A stretch of 64,000 nt of DNA from Amyloporia xantha (lineage: Eukaryota > Basidiomycota > Agaricomycetes > Polyporales > Adustoporiaceae). Made by a program: the position numbers and the translations under genes. The notes beneath the pieces were generated by a model that saw nothing but the letters and a program-made list of their open reading frames with translations, was not told where the DNA came from and ran no database searches. The stretch is from the NCBI GenBank assembly GCA_036971615.1, contig JAYKKR010000008.1:558001-622000 (forward strand), in the 5' to 3' direction. Positions 58,190 through 64,000 of the stretch are shown piece by piece (position 1 is the first letter of the stretch; each line of letters begins with the position of its first letter).

Positions 58190-60433
58190 GGATGAAGATC
58201 TTCAATCAGGCAGATGAAGGCGCACAGAGTGGATGGGCACAAACATGATAACATTGCCTATACACCGCAACTAGATTACGTAATCTAGTCTAGAGCTAGT
58301 GATTGACATGCATGAGTGAGCGAACAAACCATGAATTGAAACAAGCGTAGAGGAGAGAACTTCAAGGACGGAACATTGTCGGCGGGAGGAGAGGGCATCA
58401 ATGTGAAGAGAAGAGCGAGTCGGCGATGCAACAGAGTCGGCGGGACGAGAGGCGGGCGAGAGCACGTCGGCGAGCAGCGTCCAAGAGCAAGATCTTCGGG
58501 TCGCGAGAGGCGTAACCGCCCGATGCAGCCCATTCGCACGATTTTCGACGCGGAAGACGACGAGCATGCCGAGACCGCCAGATGGGCGAACAATGACCAC
58601 CGCCACAGCCCCCAGCCCTCATACCCCCAGTCGGCCGGTTCGGAGCGCACGTTGTTCGCACAGCGCTCGCCCAGGCATTCGGACAAGACGCTGCATGAGA
58701 TCAGTGTCGGGGCAGGGTGGGGAGTCGGCGCGAGCGAGAGCGGGGGCAGCGCAGACCCTCTCCCTCTTTGCTCGCCCTCTCTCCCTTCTCCCTCCCTCCC
58801 CTCTCCCCTCTTCGTGAGCGACGGTGAGCGCTGTTCGCTGCGAGAACGTTTGTCGGGCGAGAACGTTCGTCGGGCGAGAACGTTTGTCGGGCGCGAACGT
58901 TTGTCGGGCGCGAACGTCGGCGGGGCACGCATGGCGGTGTGGCGAGAACGGAGCGATGAGAATGGCGGGCGCGATCGGCTGTGTGGCAAGAGGACGTCGG
59001 CCGCGCAGGTGGGTTGGGCGAGGGTCGGGGAAACCATGGCGGTGTGGCGAGAACGGGGCGATGAGGTCGTCGGGCGCGATTGGCTGTGTGGCGAGAAAGT
59101 GAAGAGCAGTCGGCGGGGCGCAAACATTGGTCGGGCGCAAACGTCGGCAGGACAAGAGGACGTCAGCGGGGCGCGAAGAGCGCAGCGGCAGAGCGAGATG
59201 AGGTTGGCGGGAGGAGACCCCGCCAGCGCGTACAAGCATGAGGCTGTGGTGCGAGAAGCGGGGGAGGAAGGACCTGGAGACTCGGATGTGTTCTCTCTCT
59301 TCTCTTCTCCTCTCCTCTCCTCTCCTTCTCCCAATTTCCTCCTGCTCTCTCCCTGATCCCTTCTCCCTCCCCTCTTGGTAAGTGACGGTGAGCGATGCCT
59401 GCCGCGAGAATGTCGATGCGAAAGGCCGTTGGTGCGAGAGGACGTCGGCGGGGCACGATCGACGGCGGGGCGAGATCGACGGCAGGGCGAGAACAGCGGT
59501 GGGGCGAGAACGGCGGTGGGGCGAGAACGGCGAGAGGACGTCGGCGGGGTGCAAAAGGCTGTGTGGCAAAGAAAGCAGCGGGAGGGCGCGAAGAGAGCAG
59601 CGGGGGGCGCGAAGAGAGCAGCAGGGGTGGCGAGAACGTCGTTGGTGCGAGACGACGTCGGCGGGGCACGATCGACGGCGGGGCGAGATCGACGGTGGGA
59701 CGAGATCGACGGCGGGGCGAGAACGGCGGCAGGGCGAGAACAGCTGTGTGGCAATGACAGCAGCGTGCGCGGCTCCCACACAGTGCTGTCCAGCAGGCGT
59801 TGGTGGGGCGAGGTTGCATCAGCGGGGAGCGAACGTCGGCAGTTCGAGAATGTCGGCAGTGCGAGACTGTTGGCGGAGAGCGAAGGTCGTAGGAGAGCGA
59901 AGGTCGTAGGAGCGGCGGGGAGTAGCGGTGCGAGGAGAATGATCAGGTCGAGCCAGAGCGTCGGGGAGGAGCCAGCGCAAGCTGCTTAGGACAGCGGCCG
60001 CGGCGGGGGCTGAGCAGGAACAGCGGCGCAAAGCGAAGTCGTGGGCGGGGCGGGTGACAACCGCGCCATCGCAAGGTCTGGCAGGGGGTGAGTACAGCGG
60101 GTTTGCTAGAAGCAGCACAGGGGACGCACCTTTGCTGCTCATACCAACGCTGTTCTAACCACTTTGCCTCAACCTCAGCCGGGTGCGGAGACCGCGTCGG
60201 CGCGGAGAACATCACCAAAGGGGTGAGAACGGAGCCGGGGTGTTGAACTTGAGCATGTCGGCGGGGAGCCCGCGTCGTCGGCAGAGCGTCGAGGACAGCA
60301 GTGGCCAGGAGCAAACTTGAAGGTGAGACGCGTCGGCATGGAGAGTGTCAGTAGTGTAGAGATTAAGTGTCGAAGAGGCCAGAACGGCGGGGACGAGAGG
60401 TAAGGGAGCGCATTGAATTAGCAGCGAGAGACT
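58190..60433. other. CpG-rich spacer between divergent transposase and dioxygenase genes
   Basis: About 2.2 kb, extremely rich in CG dinucleotides and imperfect tandem repeats. At 58,850-58,930 a roughly 19-bp unit (CGTTTGTCGGGCGCGAA and variants) repeats about five times. About 75 bp starting GTTGGTGCGAGAGGACGTCG near 59,427 recurs near 59,647, and CCTCTCCTCTCC-type runs are at 59,310-59,330. Long frames exist on both strands only because stop codons are rare in such sequence. The probable role is a shared promoter region for the two divergent genes. The palindromic ACTAGATTACGTAATCTAGTC at 58,270-58,290 lies near the transposase side. Confidence 0.55.
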
Positions 60434-60491
60434 GCCTTCCCAAAATGGGTGCCAGTTTGTCGCGACAAACTGGCACCCATTTTGGGAAGGC
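60434..60491. repeat. 58-bp perfect palindrome upstream of the dioxygenase gene
   Basis: 29 bases starting GCCTTCCCAAAATGGGTGCC are followed with no spacer by their exact reverse complement, with centre TCGCGA at 60460-60465. It lies 84 bp before the ATG at 60575. Perfect spacer-free palindromes of this size are unstable, so it is either young, selected, or an assembly foldback. Confidence 0.93.
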
Positions 60492-60574
60492 CTTTGCGCG
60501 TTCGAAGTTCACTTTGCGCATTCGACGTTCACCTGCGCCGTCGTCGTTCCTCGCGTTTTCACCTACTCTCTGGC

Positions 60575-63500
60575 ATGGCTGGCGGCACTCCAGATTCGTT
60601 GGAGCTCTCGGACTCAGACCTTGCTGTTCTCATTGAGTTTGTAAGGTCTCAGCCTCCGCACACTCTCCCACCTGCTGTGCTTACTGTCCTCAACAACCTC
60701 GATGCTGCCACCTCGACTTCTCTGTCTGGAGTGACTCCCTTGGCTACCCCTAATGTCTCAGCTGTGTCCAACAGCCATGCTTACTTGACTCCGGCCCCAT
60801 CCCGTGGCCCCAGTGTGGCTCCTGAACAGATAGAGGCCAATAGGGGGACTCAGACTGTCGTAAGTTCCACAGCCGATTTCTCCTCATTTCGACTGACTAC
60901 ATCTGTATTCTATGCTACTAGGAGCAAGGGCCTCCCCTCCCTGTAGAAGCCAGGGATGAAGAGGTCGCTAGGATGCATTCTAGCACTCCCTCTCAGACTG
61001 TCGGCGTAAGTTCCACAGCCGATTTCTCCTCATTTCGACTGACTACATCTGTATTCTATGCTACTAGGAGCAAGGGCCTCCCTTCCTGTAGAAGCCAGGG
61101 ATGAAGAGGTCGCTAGGATGCGCTCTAGCACTCCCTCTCGCACACGCTCGCACCGGCGTTGCGGGTGATCCGGATGAGCCTCCTCCGAAGAGGCACAAAC
61201 CTCGCAAGTCGAATTGTGACACTCGTGGAGGGACACCATTGCCAATCAACCCACGGGGGTTCCTTAGTGGTTCCTCCTGATGATGAGGCGCGTGTGGCTT
61301 GGGAGGGTGGCAGGTTCTGGAGGATAAGTCCCCAGCCTGCTGTTGCGGGAGGCGCGGCAGGTGACCAAGCCCAGGAGCTGATGTCTCATCTGGCACAGGG
61401 CTCCAAGAGCAACGTCCAGAGTGAGGACTGTCTTCAGTGGATGTTGAGTCTGAAAAACATGGTGGAGGGCGTCGGGGCCTCCACGCAGGCAATTCTGTCT
61501 ATGTTACTAACGACCTGTTTTCCTTGGTCAAACGCGTCAACTATTTTGAGGGAATGAGTACTGGCCTATCATTCCTGGGACTAGTTTCCAAGATTGAGCT
61601 TGCGGCTAAGGTGCATAGGTGTGTTCTTAATTTCTATCACCCTCCATGAGATTTGACGACATTTTCTATTGATCTAGCATCACAGCACATGATCCCAAGA
61701 TGACGACACAGCGATTGTGGATGGTCAAGGTCAAGGGGCATCCCAGCGCGCCGTCAAAGTGGACGTTTGGCAATTGGGTTGCTCAGGGCTACAAGTTCGC
61801 TGCTTTGGCAAGCGCAGGTATGTCGTGTATCTACAATATCTCATTTTCACTGATTGCAGCTCTTTTCCAGGATCTATTTATCTTCTCATGGTCATAGCGG
61901 CTAGAGATATGCCCAGAGACCTAGGGCGAACAAAGGATGAGGTAATCCAAGCCATTTGCAATGCACTCCGCTTTCCCCAAGAGCGTAAGCCACTCATCTA
62001 TTTGTCTTTCACATTATCTCGCGCTAAGTCATGGATCAGATACCAACATAGGCAAAGACATCATTACGCGCATAATTCCTCTCATTTCTTTTCTGAGGAC
62101 TTATATTCCCATACGCATCTCAGTCCTCTTCTCCAGTGCCATTCTGCAAGAGTGTGGCCTGCCGACAGAGATAGACTGCAGAGATCTTGACAAGTCAGAC
62201 GCATTCTTCGATCAGATTAAAGAGAGGTATGTGCTCTTTACTCAGAACAGCCCTGTCGTCTGATTTCACATACAGAACCTTTGCCGGACTGACGCGAAAT
62301 CGTGCTCTATGGGCATCATGCCTAGTTCCTGTGAACGACAATGCTGAGGTATTGTCTCTTCATATCATGGGTAGCAATCTACTCCATGCCACCGCCTCCT
62401 CCACGTCTCGTCCACCTACGCCTCTGAGCGACTCGGAGGATGAGAAAGACCACCACGATGAGTTTTCTGATAGCCATGATGATCTTTTTGTGCCCACTCT
62501 TGCAGTCGCGAACCAGTTCCAAAATCCTGACTCCGCATCGCCCAACTATCATGTTCTGCGCACTCTGTTTGATTTCGATGCTCCTGCTAATCGTCATATT
62601 CCTTATCCTACTGGCAACCCTGAGGCGCATGGTCAGTGGACAAACAAAGAGCGCCTTGGTGCAAGTCAGGCATATATTGTGCATACTCTGGATGACGCCG
62701 CGCAATCAGTGAGTAGCTCATACATTCTTCTATTTTCTTTCTCAACATGATACGTCTTGCAGATCAATGACCTGTATTCTTCTGATGGGGTCAAAACCTT
62801 TGCTGAAGACTATGTGCGTTTGGAGCATGACATGTTGCAAGAGTAAGTCATTCGCCGCATTCTTGTTCATTATCTCACCATCTACTTAGGCAAGAGATTG
62901 ACATACGAGACAAGAAGGACAAATTGATGGCTTTCATAGCGTGCGACATGCCTCAAAACATGCGTGAAAGTTTGATGCGCAACATTCGCACCGCACTTGC
63001 TGTCGGTACAAAGGAAGGTTATTCCTTGCAGGATATGGACAGTTCCCATCAGGATGGGAGTGCAGAGAGGCGGTTTCCTTGCCTTCATTTCTCCTGGTAT
63101 GCGCGCAACATCACAAGGGTTTGTCTTTCCTATATGCATTACATGTTGTAAGATTGATTATTTCTACAGGGTGACGATGCTCCAAAAGATACACATCCCC
63201 TGCATCTGCGTCGTGCAAATGCCTCTCACACAAATCACCAACAATTTGGTGCTTATGTTTCCAAGGAGCTTCTATGCAATCAAGCTGAGTACGACAATCT
63301 CTGTAACTCATTCCAAGAATTTTTTGAGTGGATACGTATGAAGGTGTGTTGCTTGCTTCTCCTTTCTGATATATTGAGTACTTAGCCATTGGCATTAGCT
63401 TGAGAGACGTCTCCCAGGGATTTGCAAGTCACTGGAGGCTTTTGTTGAATTTCTGCCAGGACGCGAGGTCTCTCCATGCCATCCTTTCAGTGGATTTGTC

Positions 63501-63822
63501 CTCAACATCAATGTGGCGACCAATGCTCACAGAGATGTGAAAGATCTGGAAGCCTGCCTTGTCCTTCCCATTGGAGATTTTGAAGGTGGAGAGCTCTGTT
63601 TGGTTGAAGGGACTTGTTTTGCCTTTGCAGAATGGCGATTTGGTGGTATTTCTCTCAAAGCGTCTCACTCACTTCAATTTGCATTTTAAGGGCTGTAGGG
63701 CATCCATGGTTCTTCACTCAGACGGAGCTGGAGTCAAGTACAGTGAGAACATGAGTGGTTGGATGGAGCATAAGGATATGAGGTCGTCTTTACATTTGAG
63801 TTGGCGTTTGTCGAATTTGTAG
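60575..63822 (+). pseudogene. TET/JBP-like 2OG-Fe(II) dioxygenase gene of element 2, frameshifted
   Basis: It starts MAGGTPDSLELSDSDLAVLI at 60575; exon 1 ends 60859 (donor GTAAGT). Many short exons follow, coding among others DEPPPKRHKPRKSN, a helical LQWMLSLKNMVEGVGASTQA, RLWMVKVKGHPSAPSKWTFG, MPRDLGRTKDEVIQAICNAL, ILQECGLPTEIDCRDLDKSD, an acidic DSEDEKDHHDEFSD and IDIRDKKDKLMAFIACDMPQ. The catalytic exon (from about 63,399) has the HRD iron motif in VATNAHRDVKD, FEGGELCLVE, LTHFNLHF and CRASMVLHSD, ending at 63822. Two bases are missing at about 63,609-63,611 relative to the inverted copy, which breaks the frame inside the catalytic core, and an exon-intron duplication near 60,860-61,140 also disturbs the frame. 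The N-terminal 800 or so residues match no family I know. The predicted role is oxidation of methylcytosine in the nucleus. Confidence 0.7.
60860..61138 (+). repeat. Tandem duplication of an intron and exon in the dioxygenase gene
   Basis: The unit beginning GTAAGTTCCACAGCCGATTT (60860) recurs at 61006 with the same intron, acceptor CTACTAG and exon start GAGCAAGGGCCTCCC. The second exon copy is one base shorter (CCCTTCC against CCCCTCCC), which shifts its frame. It is either an exon duplication used as alternative splicing or a lesion. Confidence 0.8.
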
Positions 63823-63824
63823 TG

Positions 63825-63848
63825 ATTTGTTTGTGCGCACAAACAAAT
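63825..63848. repeat. 24-bp perfect palindrome, second copy
   Basis: Same sequence as 54370-54393, starting 3 bp after the dioxygenase stop and ending about 48 bp before the DUF6532-like start. Confidence 0.9.
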
Positions 63849-63896
63849 GGAATGTCATGGCGCTTGTTGGCGACACTTCTCACCCTGTCTGTCACA

Positions 63897-64000
63897 ATGA
63901 CTGCCACACGTCGATCCTCTCGTAAAAACGGTACACAGGATAAGGATCCTCCCTCTACTCCTAGTCCCAATCCTTCTGCTTCTGCTTCTTCTAAATCACG
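63897..64000 (+). CDS. Start of the DUF6532-like gene of element 2 (cut by window edge)
   Basis: The ATG at 63897 begins MTATRRSSRKNGTQDKDPPS, identical to the minus-strand gene starting at 54321. Only the first 34 codons (Ser/Pro-rich leader) are in the window. It follows the dioxygenase gene head to tail with 74 bp between stop and start, as in element 1. Confidence 0.7.
   Translation, partial: MTATRRSSRKNGTQDKDPPSTPSPNPSASASSKS

Larger units (their letters stand above)
54931..64000. mobile_element. Large Plavaka-type transposon with dioxygenase and DUF6532-like cargo (element 2, right end outside window)
   Basis: The left terminus is CATCAGGAAAAACACTTTTT at 54931, followed by CAGAGC-rich subterminal sequence. 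Contents in order: Plavaka-type transposase (minus), CpG-rich spacer, 58-bp palindrome, TET/JBP-like dioxygenase gene (plus) and DUF6532-like gene (plus, cut by the window edge). It sits inside the dioxygenase gene of element 1. Taking element 1 as template, 54,930 corresponds to 63,290 and 51,899 to about 66,320, so the whole element should be about 11.4 kb. Both genes that can be checked carry small deletions, so this copy may be inactive or the assembly may be imperfect. Confidence 0.72.

Noticed and set aside
58285..59781. A 498-codon minus-strand frame and a 326-codon plus-strand frame that overlap it
   Set aside because: Both consist of low-complexity Arg/Pro/Ser or Arg/Gly runs with no motif. 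Several frames are open at once on both strands because the sequence is CpG-rich and repetitive, so length alone is not evidence of coding.
1..64000. CRISPR arrays, operons, riboswitches, prophage or plasmid functions
   Set aside because: Introns, transposon types and gene families are fungal; no regularly spaced short repeats with unique spacers were seen.

Overview
This window is nuclear DNA of a filamentous fungus, most likely a mushroom-forming basidiomycete (Agaricomycetes). The basis is the combination of very short GT-AG introns (about 42-62 nt), F-box-like proteins in many copies, a tnp2-type CACTA transposase, a Plavaka-type transposase, a DUF6532-like protein and a transposon-linked 2-oxoglutarate/Fe(II) dioxygenase of TET/JBP-like type. 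Nothing suggests a bacterium or a virus. No rRNA gene, functional tRNA gene or CRISPR array was seen.

Region 1 (1-31,000) is a five-copy segmental duplication. Each unit has a downstream block, an F-box-like gene on the minus strand (three exons) and a TATA motif, followed by a long spacer with degraded shared sequence. Copy 1 runs off the left edge and is open throughout. Copy 2 is open. Copy 3 has a frameshift, copy 4 is split by a MITE, and copy 5 has a frameshift and a nonsense codon. A complete Copia LTR retrotransposon (1370-6687), with identical 356-bp LTRs and a CCATC target duplication, sits in the spacer of unit 1. Its coding region is broken by two single-base deletions.

Region 2 (31,000-38,400) is a transposon layer. 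It holds an AT-rich MITE-like element with CATCAGG-type ends, two tRNA-derived SINE-like heads, short tandem repeats and a tnp2-type CACTA transposase gene next to a repeat-rich probable end.

Region 3 (38,400-51,900) is the most ordinary part. It contains small host-like genes: a membrane/helical protein, two unrecognised proteins that converge, a RING-finger protein with coiled coil, a putative zinc-binding protein and a short coiled-coil protein, separated by long stretches in which I see no gene.

Region 4 (51,900-64,000) is the most interesting. A large transposon starts at 54,931 and runs off the right edge. It carries a Plavaka-type transposase (minus), a CpG-rich spacer with a perfect 58-bp palindrome, a divergently transcribed TET/JBP-like dioxygenase gene (plus) and then a DUF6532-like gene (plus). 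It is inserted inside the dioxygenase gene of a second, inverted copy of the same family (51,899-54,930). Comparing the copies predicts that the full element is about 11.4 kb and ends near window-equivalent position 66,320. The likely system is a DNA transposon that carries its own putative methylcytosine-oxidising enzyme and an accessory protein.
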